Shown piece after piece: positions 55,380 to 63,269 of a stretch of DNA of 64,000 nucleotides. Numbering within the stretch: the first letter of the stretch is position 1; each line of letters starts with the position of its first letter. The DNA lies in contig JAADJD010000038.1 of the NCBI GenBank assembly GCA_013150955.1, positions 122,479 through 186,478 of the forward strand. The letters are read 5' to 3'. Below the pieces are notes generated by a model. The model saw only the letters and a program-made list of their open reading frames with translations, did no database searches and was not told the origin of the DNA. The stretch comes from Calditrichota bacterium (lineage in GTDB: Bacteria > Calditrichota > Calditrichia > RBG-13-44-9 > J042). A program made the position numbers and the translations under genes.

Positions 55380-57440
55380 TCAATTTAGTGGAAAATCGCT
55401 GGCAGAACCAAGCCGCTGGGGCGTCACCGGATGTTGTCCATCGCCATCAACCGGGGGATGATCGCCAATTTTAAATCTCCGGGTTAGATCGTAAATCTCC
55501 GTGGACACACCGGCCAGCTGGGTAACCGCATTATTGATCTCGTAAACCTGCGCGTTCATTTCTTCGACCATGGCGCTGACCTCTTCGGCCGCCGCGCTGT
55601 TCTCGTTACTGACCAGGGCAATCTCTTCGATGCTTTCCTTTATTTTTTTACTGCTGACTGCCACGGTGTTTAATTCATTGGTGCTCTGTTCTACCGTAAA
55701 GGAAACACTGTTCATGGCCTTTTCAACCTCTTCGCTGGCCACGGCCATCTCCTTGGCTGCCATGGCGATCTGCTCCACCTGAGTGGCCACTTCCTTGATG
55801 CCATCGGTGATGTTGCGTAAGGCACTGTTGGCATCCTTGGCATTGTTGGCCACCGTCTCCACAATCTGAATGCTGTTTTCCATAGCACGCTTGGTTTCCG
55901 CGGTTTCTTCATGAACCTGCCGGATTAGCTGATTAATCTGTTTGGCCGCCTCTCCCGATCGTTCCGCCAGTTTCCGCACCTCTTCGGCCACGATGGCAAA
56001 TCCCTTTCCATGCTCGCCGGCCTGCGCCGCCTCGATGGCGGCGTTGATGGCCAGTAAGTTGGTCTGATCGGCAATCTCATCAATGGTTTCCACAAACTTG
56101 CTGATCTGAGCGGCCCGATCCAGCATGCGTTGAACTTTGTCCCCCACTTCGGTAACGGTATTCTTGATTAATTCCATGGAGTGGATGGTACGATCGATAG
56201 TCTTCGCCCCGGTGTCTGCCGCCTGTACGGTTTCCTGACTGATCTTTTTGCTGGTCTGAGCATTGGAGCTGACCTGCTGAATCTGGGTGGCCATCTGGGT
56301 AATGCTGGCTGCCACCCGTTCCACCGCATTGGCCTGCTCCTGCGCACCCGAAGCGATATTCTCAATGGCATTCACCACTTTTTCGATGGCTTCATTGGTT
56401 TGGTTGATGGAATTGCTCTGCTGGGTAGAGCCCTTGGCAATTTCGTGTACCGCAATGGCCACCTGTCCAACTGCCTGATTGCTTTGCTCTGCAGAGGTGT
56501 TGAGATGCTCGGTGGTCTCCTTTATCTTGTTGGCATTTTCAATCAAATCGCTGACCATCTTGCGCAAATTCCGGGTGGTGTTATTAAACGCCTCCCCGGT
56601 GGCGTGCAACTGTTCGATCATTTTATTGAACACCTCGCCCAGCTCACCAATCTCATCCCGGCTCTTCACAATGACGGTAGAGGATTGGATGGAGACTTCT
56701 TTGGTCAGATCCCCGGTGGCCATGGCCGACACCGCATTGGCCAGATTCACCAGATCTTTCTGGGCGATTTCCTGTGCGGTTCGGGACATTTGCCGTGCAG
56801 CATTCACAATATTCTTAGAAATCAACAGGCTGATGATTACGCTTAAAATGATGGCGGCAACCACCAGCCCAATGATGAATGATCGTTGAGAGGCGTAAAT
56901 TTCATTGGAATGATCCCGGCGTTTTTCCGCACGGGCCACATTATAATCCATCAGCTCGTTGATGGCCTCTCGGGCTTTGCGAAATTGATTGACCATCACC
57001 TTCCGGGCATAGTTTTCCGCTTCTTCCTTCTTTCCCTGCGCCACCAGCTGACTCACCCGATCGATCTGCTGCGAATACTCATCCCAGTAATTCATAAAAA
57101 CCGACAGCAGGCGCTCTTCCTCATCACTCAAACGGGTGCTACGGTAAATTTCAATCTTCTTCTGGATGCGCTCCTGCTGCTCGGCAATTTCGCCCATTAA
57201 CCGCTGTTTGCTGCTTTCCCGCCGCGCCAGGATGAATTCCAGCACATCTCCGCGCACCCGGTAAGTTGCGGATTTCAAATCATCCAGGTTTTCCAGCACC
57301 ACCACTTCCTGGGTGTACATGTCATCCACCCGCTGATTGATCTCCTCCCCCTGACGAATCCCCACAACGCCCACAATCACCAGCAACACAATGATCACCG
57401 AAAAAGCGATCATGAGTTTCAACCGCAAACCGACTTTCAT
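55380..57440 (-). CDS. Methyl-accepting chemotaxis protein
   Basis: This 686-residue chemoreceptor has an N-terminal transmembrane helix ([20 protein letters not shown]), a periplasmic four-helix-bundle ligand domain (about 30-190), a second transmembrane helix near 190-210 ([20 protein letters not shown]), a HAMP region (about 210-290) and a long cytoplasmic coiled coil. The kinase-contact hairpin tip (about 451-495) reads [20 protein letters not shown] and then [20 protein letters not shown], which is strongly conserved. Methylation-type Gln/Glu pairs flank the tip. No che genes lie in this window; the ligand is unknown. The C-terminal 25 residues are polar. Confidence 0.92.
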   Translation of the reverse strand: MKVGLRLKLMIAFSVIIVLLVIVGVVGIRQGEEINQRVDDMYTQEVVVLENLDDLKSATYRVRGDVLEFILARRESSKQRLMGEIAEQQERIQKKIEIYRSTRLSDEEERLLSVFMNYWDEYSQQIDRVSQLVAQGKKEEAENYARKVMVNQFRKAREAINELMDYNVARAEKRRDHSNEIYASQRSFIIGLVVAAIILSVIISLLISKNIVNAARQMSRTAQEIAQKDLVNLANAVSAMATGDLTKEVSIQSSTVIVKSRDEIGELGEVFNKMIEQLHATGEAFNNTTRNLRKMVSDLIENANKIKETTEHLNTSAEQSNQAVGQVAIAVHEIAKGSTQQSNSINQTNEAIEKVVNAIENIASGAQEQANAVERVAASITQMATQIQQVSSNAQTSKKISQETVQAADTGAKTIDRTIHSMELIKNTVTEVGDKVQRMLDRAAQISKFVETIDEIADQTNLLAINAAIEAAQAGEHGKGFAIVAEEVRKLAERSGEAAKQINQLIRQVHEETAETKRAMENSIQIVETVANNAKDANSALRNITDGIKEVATQVEQIAMAAKEMAVASEEVEKAMNSVSFTVEQSTNELNTVAVSSKKIKESIEEIALVSNENSAAAEEVSAMVEEMNAQVYEINNAVTQLAGVSTEIYDLTRRFKIGDHPPVDGDGQHPVTPQRLGSASDFPLN

Positions 57441-57786
57441 GATGCATCCCCTTCTGATTGATGATTCAATTTTTTTGTATTTTTCGACAAGACTTTCGTA
57501 TTCTTTATTTTTTTGCGGCTCACTCCCGCATTTTTTTGCATGTTCTGCGGACAGAGGGAAAAGTGGGTATCGATGCAGGGAATCCTACCATCGGCCTGAA
57601 TCCCTTAAATTTTCTGGCGCTGGCGCAAATCGATCCGCCCATCCCCATCGCGAATAAAAATAACATTTTTTTGAAAATTCATTTTGGCTCTCCCTCCATA
57701 CGGTTTCCTGACACACGAAAATCCTGTCCCAGATAAGCGCCTGAAGCACACCAGAAATCCGAACATTCAGAAAAATGAAAAATCCG

Positions 57787-57815
57787 TTGGATTGTCTCCA
57801 ATTTTTCCTTATAAT
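57787..57815 (+). promoter_or_regulatory. Promoter of the LysW operon leader
   Basis: TTGGAT (57787-57792) and a perfect TATAAT (57810-57815) are separated by exactly 17 bases, a good sigma70 arrangement. A start near 57822 would give a leader RNA of about 230 bases up to the terminator before lysW. The divergent receptor gene start is about 370 bases away. Confidence 0.65.
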
Positions 57816-57864
57816 TGTGCCTTATTTTGACGGATGAAGTTATTTTAACCAACGGGTTGAACGA

Positions 57865-57981
57865 ATGATACACCTTTTCAAGAGCCACAAGAAGTCCAAG
57901 CGGTTTCAGAAGCAGTCCAAGCAGGGGCTCAAGCGGATCGTTGTCCCCGGCTCTTGGAAAGGTGATGCCCATATGACGTAA
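57865..57981 (+). CDS. Lysine-rich leader peptide candidate
   Basis: This 38-codon frame (ATG 57865, TAA 57979-57981) encodes a peptide with 8 Lys and 2 Arg, concentrated as FKSHKKSKRFQKQSKQGLKR at residues 5-24. It lies between the promoter and a strong terminator ahead of a LysW-pathway operon. Its early codons overlap one arm, and its late codons the other arm, of the 16-bp stem described in the attenuator entry. This is the layout of a leader-peptide attenuator in which scarce charged tRNA-Lys stalls the ribosome. The ribosome-binding site (CGGG about 8 bases upstream) is weak. It is shorter than ORF-calling cut-offs. Translation is not proven. Confidence 0.55.
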   Translation: MIHLFKSHKKSKRFQKQSKQGLKRIVVPGSWKGDAHMT

Positions 57982-58049
57982 TTTTTTTAAACATCGGTGT
58001 GAATATTGAAGCCTTTCCGGAGCCGGTTCCGGAAAGGCTTTTTTATTTT
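57871..58049 (+). terminator. Transcription attenuator upstream of lysW
   Basis: Three mutually exclusive pairings are visible. Stem 1:2 pairs CACCTTTTCAAGAGCC (57871-57886) with GGCTCTTGGAAAGGTG (57949-57964), 16 bp with one G-U. Antiterminator 2:3 pairs GGAAAGG (57956-57962) with CCTTTCC (58012-58018), plus wobble extensions. Terminator 3:4 pairs AAGCCTTTCCGGA (58009-58021) with TCCGGAAAGGCTT (58028-58040), perfect over 13 bp, followed by TTTTTTATTTTT. Blocking arm 1 frees arm 2 to pair with arm 3 and allows readthrough into lysW; otherwise the terminator forms. The same geometry would also suit a riboswitch; no known aptamer consensus was recognised. Confidence 0.75.
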
Positions 58050-58073
58050 TAACCCAAAACAGGAGGAATGGCA

Positions 58074-58244
58074 ATGCTTACAGGATTATGTCCCATCTGC
58101 GATGGTGAAATCCAGCTCGATTCGGATACCATGCTGGGTGAGATTGTGGAGTGTGGCGATTGTGGAAGCGAACTGGAAGTCACCGGATTGAATCCCCTGC
58201 AGCTGGAAGAGGCGCCCCAGGAAGAAGAAGACTGGGGAGAATGA
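58074..58244 (+). CDS. lysW: LysW amino-group carrier protein
   Basis: This 56-residue carrier for lysine (and possibly arginine) biosynthesis protects the alpha-amino group of aminoadipate or glutamate by attachment to its C-terminal Glu. A zinc knuckle is formed by CPIC (residues 6-9) and CGDC (27-30), and the protein ends in the diagnostic EDWGE. The start is ATG 58074 with AGGAGG 7 bases upstream; the ATG at 58068 is too close to that site. It is the first gene after the attenuator and lies 3 bases before lysX. It is below common length cut-offs and easily missed. Confidence 0.96.
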   Translation: MLTGLCPICDGEIQLDSDTMLGEIVECGDCGSELEVTGLNPLQLEEAPQEEEDWGE

Positions 58245-58247
58245 GCC

Positions 58248-59102
58248 ATGCGTGTGGGCTTACTGCATTCCCTGATTCGCAAAGAAGAGAAGCTGCTCAT
58301 CCAGGCCTTTCGTTCCCGTCCCGAAGTCGAGCTGGTGCTGATCAATGACCGGGAGCTGATCTTCCAGCCGGGACGGGATGCCTTTGCACTGGACGTTCTG
58401 CTGGAGCGAAGCATCCACCATTCCCGCGCCCTGCATGCACTAAAATTATTTGAGAGTGCCGGGGTGCGGTGCATCAATGCCTTTTCCGTGGCGCTAATCT
58501 GCGGCGATAAGTTGTTAACCACCGATGCCCTGGCCCGCCATGGCGTACCCCAGCCGCGGGTAAAAATTGCCTTCACAGAATCCTCTGCCCTGCAGGCGAT
58601 TGAAGAACTGGGCTACCCCGTGGTGCTGAAACCGGCAGTGGGTTCCTGGGGACGGCTGCTGGCAAAAATCAACGATCGCGATGCGGCCGAAGCGGTGCTG
58701 GAGCATAAAACGATCCTGGGATCGTACCACCATTCCATTTTCTACATTCAGGAATATGTGGAAAAACGGGGTCGGGACATTCGCAGCTTCGTGATTGGCG
58801 ATCAGTGCGTGGCGGCCATCTACCGCCAATCGGATCACTGGATTACCAACACCGCTCGCGGTGGCCGGGCAGAAAACTGCCCGATCACCGATGCCCTGCG
58901 GGATATCTCCCTGCAAGCAACACGGGCCGTTGGCGGTGGCATCGTGGCCATCGACCTCTTCGAGACCGATCAGGGACTGCTGGTGAACGAGGTCAATTAC
59001 ACCATGGAATTCAAAAATAGCATTCATACCACCGGTGTCCCCATTCACGAGCGCATTGTGGATTACGTTTTACAAACAGCCAGGGGGGAAACCGATGCGT
59101 AA
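58248..59102 (+). CDS. lysX: LysW-aminoadipate (or glutamate) ligase LysX
   Basis: This 284-residue ATP-grasp ligase joins the C-terminal Glu of LysW to the substrate amino group. It shows the N-terminal [20 protein letters not shown], the ATP-grasp [20 protein letters not shown] segment, [13 protein letters not shown], and the metal/substrate loop [15 protein letters not shown] near the C-terminus. Start ATG 58248 follows GGGGAG within the end of lysW. It overlaps argC by 8 bases. The sequence does not settle whether aminoadipate, glutamate or both are used. Confidence 0.92.
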   Translation: MRVGLLHSLIRKEEKLLIQAFRSRPEVELVLINDRELIFQPGRDAFALDVLLERSIHHSRALHALKLFESAGVRCINAFSVALICGDKLLTTDALARHGVPQPRVKIAFTESSALQAIEELGYPVVLKPAVGSWGRLLAKINDRDAAEAVLEHKTILGSYHHSIFYIQEYVEKRGRDIRSFVIGDQCVAAIYRQSDHWITNTARGGRAENCPITDALRDISLQATRAVGGGIVAIDLFETDQGLLVNEVNYTMEFKNSIHTTGVPIHERIVDYVLQTARGETDA

Positions 59103-60141
59103 AGTACGGGTATCCATCGTGGGCGGATCGGGCTACACCGGTGGGGAACTGCTGCGTCTGCTGCTGTTCCATCCGGGTGTACAGATTCAACAGGTCACCT
59201 CCGAACGCCATGCCGGGAAACCTGTATCCCGCCTCCATCCCAATCTCCGCAAAATTACCCGATTGTCGTTCTGCTCCCTGGAACAACTGGAAGCCTGTGA
59301 TGTGCTTTTTCTCTGCCTGCCTCACGGTCAATCGATGCACCACCTGCCGCAGTTCCTGGAAAAGGCAGAACGCATCATCGATTTGAGCGGGGATTTTCGC
59401 CTGAACGATCCACAGGCCTATCGCACCTGGTATGGGCAGGAACACAACCATCCAGAGTGGCTTTCCCGGTTCGTCTACGGCATTCCGGAATTGCACCGGG
59501 AACGGATGCGCTCAGCCCGCTTCATTTCCAGCGCCGGTTGCAATGCCACGGCGGTGATCCTGGCCCTGTATCCGCTCTTCCGGCAACAGCTGGTGGAAAC
59601 CGATATCACGGTGGTGGAGGTAAAGGGCGGTTCCAGCGAGGGCGGGCAAACGCCATCGGCGGCCAGCCACCACCCCGAACGCAACGATGTGGTGCGCTCC
59701 TACAAACCCACCGGCCACCGCCACATCGGCGAGATTGAACAGGAACTGGGACTTTCCCCCAACCACCGCATTCATTTTTCAGCCACGGCGCTGGGGATCG
59801 TTCGGGGTATCCTGGCCACCTGTCACCTCTTTTTAAAAGAGCCTCTGGAGGAGAAAGAGATCTGGCAGATCTACCGGCAGGCCTATGGTCAGGAGCCATT
59901 CATCCGGATTGTCAAAGAGCGGCGGGGAATTTACCGTTACCCGGAACCGAAAATCCTGATCGGATCCAATTTTTGCGATATTGGATTCGAAAAAGATAAT
60001 CGCAGCCATCGTCTGGTGGTGATGAGTGCCATCGACAATTTAATGAAAGGAGCCGCCGGTCAGGCCGTGCAGGCATTCAACATCATGTGCGGATTCGACG
60101 AAACCACCGCACTGGAATTCCCTGGCCTGCATCCGGTGTAA
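59095..60141 (+). CDS. argC: LysW-gamma-aminoadipyl/glutamyl-phosphate reductase (ArgC/LysY)
   Basis: This 348-residue NADPH-dependent reductase of the ArgC family acts on LysW-bound acyl phosphate. It has the N-terminal nucleotide-binding [18 protein letters not shown], the catalytic Cys149 in [15 protein letters not shown], and the PHGQS and conserved [11 protein letters not shown] segments. The start is ATG 59095, placed by AGGGGGG upstream; the longer open frame from 59035 lies inside lysX. Its place in the operon corresponds to LysY. Confidence 0.93.
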   Translation: MRKVRVSIVGGSGYTGGELLRLLLFHPGVQIQQVTSERHAGKPVSRLHPNLRKITRLSFCSLEQLEACDVLFLCLPHGQSMHHLPQFLEKAERIIDLSGDFRLNDPQAYRTWYGQEHNHPEWLSRFVYGIPELHRERMRSARFISSAGCNATAVILALYPLFRQQLVETDITVVEVKGGSSEGGQTPSAASHHPERNDVVRSYKPTGHRHIGEIEQELGLSPNHRIHFSATALGIVRGILATCHLFLKEPLEEKEIWQIYRQAYGQEPFIRIVKERRGIYRYPEPKILIGSNFCDIGFEKDNRSHRLVVMSAIDNLMKGAAGQAVQAFNIMCGFDETTALEFPGLHPV

Positions 60142-60193
60142 GGCACGGAAGAACACCTGAAAACAAAACCATTTGCAAAGGAGAAATGCCTTT

Positions 60194-60829
60194 ATGTGCC
60201 GGTTACTGGTTGTCAAATCCCAAAGGCCTTTTGACATCGCCTTGCACCTGCAGCCGTTTGCACAGATCGCCAGGCACAGTAAGGAGTATCAGGGACATGG
60301 CTGGGGATGCGGCTACCAGGTTAACGGCAAGTGGCGCTGGTACCGCTCGATCGTTCCCATCTGGGAGGACGATCTTACCCAATTTGGGGAAACCCACCTG
60401 CTGATTGCCCATGCCCGCAGCGCCTTCCGGGATCAGGGCATTGTGGTGGAAAACAATATGCCCTTCTTCGATGGACGATACATGTTCATCTTTAACGGGG
60501 AATTGCGGGGTGTCCGCATTCGGGAAACCGGTCGCACGGGTGCGGAAAAGATCTTCCGGTTCCTGAAGCGCTTCAACAGCGGCGATCTGCAACTGGCCAT
60601 TCGGAAGGCCGTTCCCATCATCCTCAAGCGTACCCAATACGTAAGGGCCATGAATTTCATCATCGCCGATGACCGACACATTCACCTGGTTTCTTATTTT
60701 AATGAAGATCCGGATTACTTCACCCTGCGCCTGAAACGCACATCGGAGCAATTCATACTGTGTTCTCAGGCGTATCCGGGCGAAACCGGCTGGCAGCCCA
60801 TTCCCAACGCAACCATGGAGGTTTACTAA
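60194..60829 (+). CDS. Class-II glutamine amidotransferase domain protein in the LysW operon
   Basis: This 211-residue protein begins MCRLLVVKSQRPFDIALHLQ; removal of Met would expose Cys at the N-terminus, the nucleophile of class-II (Ntn) glutaminases. Further matches are HGWGCGYQVNGKW, LLIAHARSAF (the Arg of the substrate site), NNMPFFDGRYMFIFNGELRG and NEDPDYFTLRLK. The start is decided by AAAGGAGA 9-10 bases before ATG 60194; the frame is open to 60173. It ends one base before lysZ starts and so is part of the operon. It has no synthetase domain and no classical role in the LysW pathway; ammonia or glutamate supply is a guess. Confidence 0.8.
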   Translation: MCRLLVVKSQRPFDIALHLQPFAQIARHSKEYQGHGWGCGYQVNGKWRWYRSIVPIWEDDLTQFGETHLLIAHARSAFRDQGIVVENNMPFFDGRYMFIFNGELRGVRIRETGRTGAEKIFRFLKRFNSGDLQLAIRKAVPIILKRTQYVRAMNFIIADDRHIHLVSYFNEDPDYFTLRLKRTSEQFILCSQAYPGETGWQPIPNATMEVY

Positions 60830-61639
60830 ATGCTGATCATAAAAATTGGAGGAGGTGCCGCCATCAACATTGAAGGCATTGTTGCCGATCTGGCCAATTT
60901 GAGGGAGCCGTTTTTGATTGTCCATGGCGCCAATGCGCTACGTGACCGGCTGGCCACCTCACTGGACATTCCCCGTAAAACCCTCACCTCGGTTTCCGGG
61001 TACAGCAGCGTTTACTCCGACGCATCCATGCTGGATTTGCTGATGATGGCTTACGCTGGACTGAAAAATAAACGGATTGTGGAACGGTGTCAGCAGCACG
61101 GCCTGAATACCATTGGTTTGACCGGATTGGATGGGGCCATCATTCGGGGACGCCGGAACCGCGGCATTCGCATTCGTGAAAACGGAAAGGTGCGGATTGT
61201 GCGCGATCTTTCGGGCAAACCGCGGGAAATCAACCTCGAATTACTGCAGTGGCTGCTTTCCAGCGGGTACGTACCGGTGCTGACCGTCCCCATCATTGAT
61301 GAAACCGGAACGGCCATTAATTCCGAAAACGACGACCTGGTGGTGCTGTTGCAGCAGGCCACCGGTGCGCAGCGGATCATTCAGCTGATCGAAGCGCCGG
61401 GGCTGCTGGCCAATCCCGCCGATCCCACCTCCCGCATCGCTCATCTGACCCCATCGGAACTGGCGGAATGGGAAGAGCGGGTCACCGGACGGATGAAGCG
61501 CAAGTTGCGTGCCCTGAAACGCCTGGTTGAGCAGGGGGTTCAACAAATCCTCATCAGCGATGGGCGAACGGAGCACCCCATTCAGGATGCACTAAACGGG
61601 AAAGGAACCATCATCCAATGCATGCCATTCGGGAATTAG
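60830..61639 (+). CDS. lysZ: LysW-aminoadipate/glutamate kinase LysZ
   Basis: This 269-residue amino-acid kinase of the ArgB/LysZ type phosphorylates the side chain of the LysW-bound substrate. It has LIIKIGGGAA at the N-terminus, FLIVHGANAL, GLTGLDGAIIRGRR, VPVLTVPIIDETGTAINSEN and, near the C-terminus, GRMKRKLRALKRLVEQGVQQ. It starts directly after the amidotransferase stop and overlaps lysJ by 22 bases, which points to coupled translation. Confidence 0.93.
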   Translation: MLIIKIGGGAAINIEGIVADLANLREPFLIVHGANALRDRLATSLDIPRKTLTSVSGYSSVYSDASMLDLLMMAYAGLKNKRIVERCQQHGLNTIGLTGLDGAIIRGRRNRGIRIRENGKVRIVRDLSGKPREINLELLQWLLSSGYVPVLTVPIIDETGTAINSENDDLVVLLQQATGAQRIIQLIEAPGLLANPADPTSRIAHLTPSELAEWEERVTGRMKRKLRALKRLVEQGVQQILISDGRTEHPIQDALNGKGTIIQCMPFGN

Positions 61640-62826
61640 AAGATCGGTTCAGTTTGAACGTTTATCCCAAACGCCCCCTCGTGATTGTAAAAGGGGAGGG
61701 CGCACGGGTCTGGGATGATCAGGGCCGTGTATACATCGATTGCGTTTCCGGGAACGGCGTGGCCAACATTGGTCACGCTAATCCTGCGGTCATTGAGGCC
61801 ATAACCCGGCAGGCGCAAGAATTGATCACCTGCCCCGGCATTTTTTACAACCCCGTTCGTGCCAGACTGCTGGAAAAATTGGTGGAAATCGCGCCGGACA
61901 CTATTTCTCGAACCTTTTTGTGCAACAGCGGTGCGGAAAGCATCGAGGCGGCAATCAAATTTGCGCGCTACACCACCGGGAAAACGGAAATCCTTTGCGC
62001 CACGCGCGGGTTCCATGGACGTACCCTGGGCGCCCTCAGCGCCACGCACCATCCAAAACATAAAAAAGGGTTTGGGCCCCTCGTTCCCGGCTTCCGCCAT
62101 GTTCCTTTTAATCGATTTGATGAACTGGTAGCCCATACCACGAAGGAAACCGCAGCGGTGTTGCTGGAGATTGTTCAGGGAGAAGGCGGTGTCCACGTCG
62201 GTCATCCGGAGTATTTCCAGCAGGTTCAGGAATTGTGTCGACAAAGGGACATTCTGCTGATTATCGATGAAGTTCAAACGGGATTCTGCCGCACCGGAAA
62301 AATGTTTGCCTGCGAGCATTTTGATTTGCAACCGGATATCCTCTGTGTGGCCAAGGCCATCGCCGGTGGGCTTCCCATGGGCGCGGTGTTGTGCTCGGAG
62401 CGCATTCAGCTGCCGGTGGGAGCGCATGGGAGCACGTTCGGGGGCAATCCTCTGGTTTGTGCCGCTGCCCACGCCGCCATCGATTTTATGGTGACCCACA
62501 AGCTGGATCAACAGGCGGCAGAAAAGGGACAATACCTGGTCGATCGGTTACATCAACAGGATTTTCCCATCGTCCGGGAAATTCGCCACCTGGGATTAAT
62601 GATCGGCATCGAGCTTCGCACACGGGTCAAACCTTACATTCTCAAACTCCTCGATGCCGGTGTACTGGCGTTGCCGGCGGGTCGAACCGTGTTGCGTCTG
62701 CTCCCGCCTTTGACCATTTCGTATCCGGAATTGGACATTGTGGTGGAAGCGTTGGTCAAGGTTCTGAAAGGAAATGAGGGAAATTTAAACCCAAATAACA
62801 CACGAAAACACGAATCACGTGAATGA
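61618..62826 (+). CDS. lysJ: LysW-aminoadipate semialdehyde/glutamate semialdehyde aminotransferase LysJ
   Basis: This 402-residue PLP enzyme of the ArgD/LysJ class III group aminates the LysW-linked semialdehyde. Evident motifs are [31 protein letters not shown], the PLP-phosphate region [16 protein letters not shown], Lys246 in [13 protein letters not shown], and [18 protein letters not shown]. The last 11 residues ([11 protein letters not shown]) and the stop are encoded by element R11, so the native end was replaced. The operon seems to stop here; the carboxypeptidase LysK that releases the product is not in the window. Confidence 0.93.
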   Translation: MHAIRELEDRFSLNVYPKRPLVIVKGEGARVWDDQGRVYIDCVSGNGVANIGHANPAVIEAITRQAQELITCPGIFYNPVRARLLEKLVEIAPDTISRTFLCNSGAESIEAAIKFARYTTGKTEILCATRGFHGRTLGALSATHHPKHKKGFGPLVPGFRHVPFNRFDELVAHTTKETAAVLLEIVQGEGGVHVGHPEYFQQVQELCRQRDILLIIDEVQTGFCRTGKMFACEHFDLQPDILCVAKAIAGGLPMGAVLCSERIQLPVGAHGSTFGGNPLVCAAAHAAIDFMVTHKLDQQAAEKGQYLVDRLHQQDFPIVREIRHLGLMIGIELRTRVKPYILKLLDAGVLALPAGRTVLRLLPPLTISYPELDIVVEALVKVLKGNEGNLNPNNTRKHESRE

Positions 62827-63124
62827 ATTCGAATCATATCAACAAAATAGCGAATATATCCGGGAAAACATTTTCATCCAGATAGAATCAAGTGCATTTT
62901 ATTATCCCAAATTATGCACTAAACCACGAATCACACGAATGAAACCAAAAAATATATACAAAAACGCGAACAAACCCGGGAACACATTTTCATCCAGACA
63001 CAATACAATGTATTTTATTGGTTTTATTAGTGTTCATTCGTGTAATTCGTAGGCTATTGCTTAATCCGGGATTATTTTTATTGGTGTTCATTCGTGTGAT
63101 TCAAGGTCTAAAACATAATCTTGG
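62790..63124. mobile_element. Miniature element copy R11 interrupted by a second copy
   Basis: The host copy starts CCCAAATAACACACGAAAAC within the lysJ coding end, continues through GCGAATATATCCGGG and GCATTTTATTAT (62905), and resumes after the insert with ATTATTTTTATTGG (63071) to a degenerate right end near 63124. It belongs to the first subfamily. A TTAAA stands at its left edge; the right flank is too diverged to confirm. Confidence 0.9.
62906..63070. mobile_element. Inserted second-subfamily element inside R11, with ATTAT target duplication
   Basis: This 165-bp element (CCCAAATTATGCACTAAACC to TTGCTTAATCCGGG) is flanked by exact ATTAT repeats at 62901-62905 and 63071-63075. Excision with one ATTAT restores the host sequence GCATTTTATTATTTTTATTG. 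The two subfamilies were therefore mobile at different times, the second inserting into the first. Confidence 0.93.
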
Positions 63125-63177
63125 ATCAACATCTCAATTTCCCGCATTACACATTACCCAATCGCCAATAAACGATG

Positions 63178-63207
63178 TTTCCCCGGCAGCTTTCACCACC
63201 GGGGAAA
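63178..63207 (-). terminator. Hairpin beyond the sorting-tail gene
   Basis: TTTCCCCGG (63178-63186) pairs with CCGGGGAAA (63199-63207), a 9-bp stem with a 12-base loop, about 65 bases after the stop of the minus-strand gene. There is no clear T run, so termination is uncertain. Confidence 0.5.
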
Positions 63208-63224
63208 CGTCGGTGCTCCCAGTG

Positions 63225-63264
63225 TTCCAATTTTCCAATCTTCCAATTTTCCAATCTTCCAATC
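63225..63264. repeat. Short tandem repeat, 16-bp unit
   Basis: The unit TTCCAATTTTCCAATC is present two and a half times without mismatch, immediately beyond the 3' end of the partial gene. It is a simple tandem array with no evident function. Confidence 0.85.
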
Positions 63265-63269
63265 CCCCA

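Noticed and set aside
57822-58050. Known lysine riboswitch or T-box upstream of lysW
   Set aside because: I could not match the conserved junction sequences of the lysine riboswitch or the T-box antiterminator; the structure is explained by simple alternative hairpins and a Lys-rich frame.
57679-58074. A 131-codon minus-strand frame across the lysW leader
   Set aside because: It runs antisense through the promoter, leader frame and terminator, has no ribosome-binding site, and is better explained by the regulatory leader on the plus strand.
1282-63124. CRISPR array
   Set aside because: The repeats are dispersed at single sites with inverted ends and target duplications, not regularly spaced direct repeats with spacers, and no cas gene is seen.
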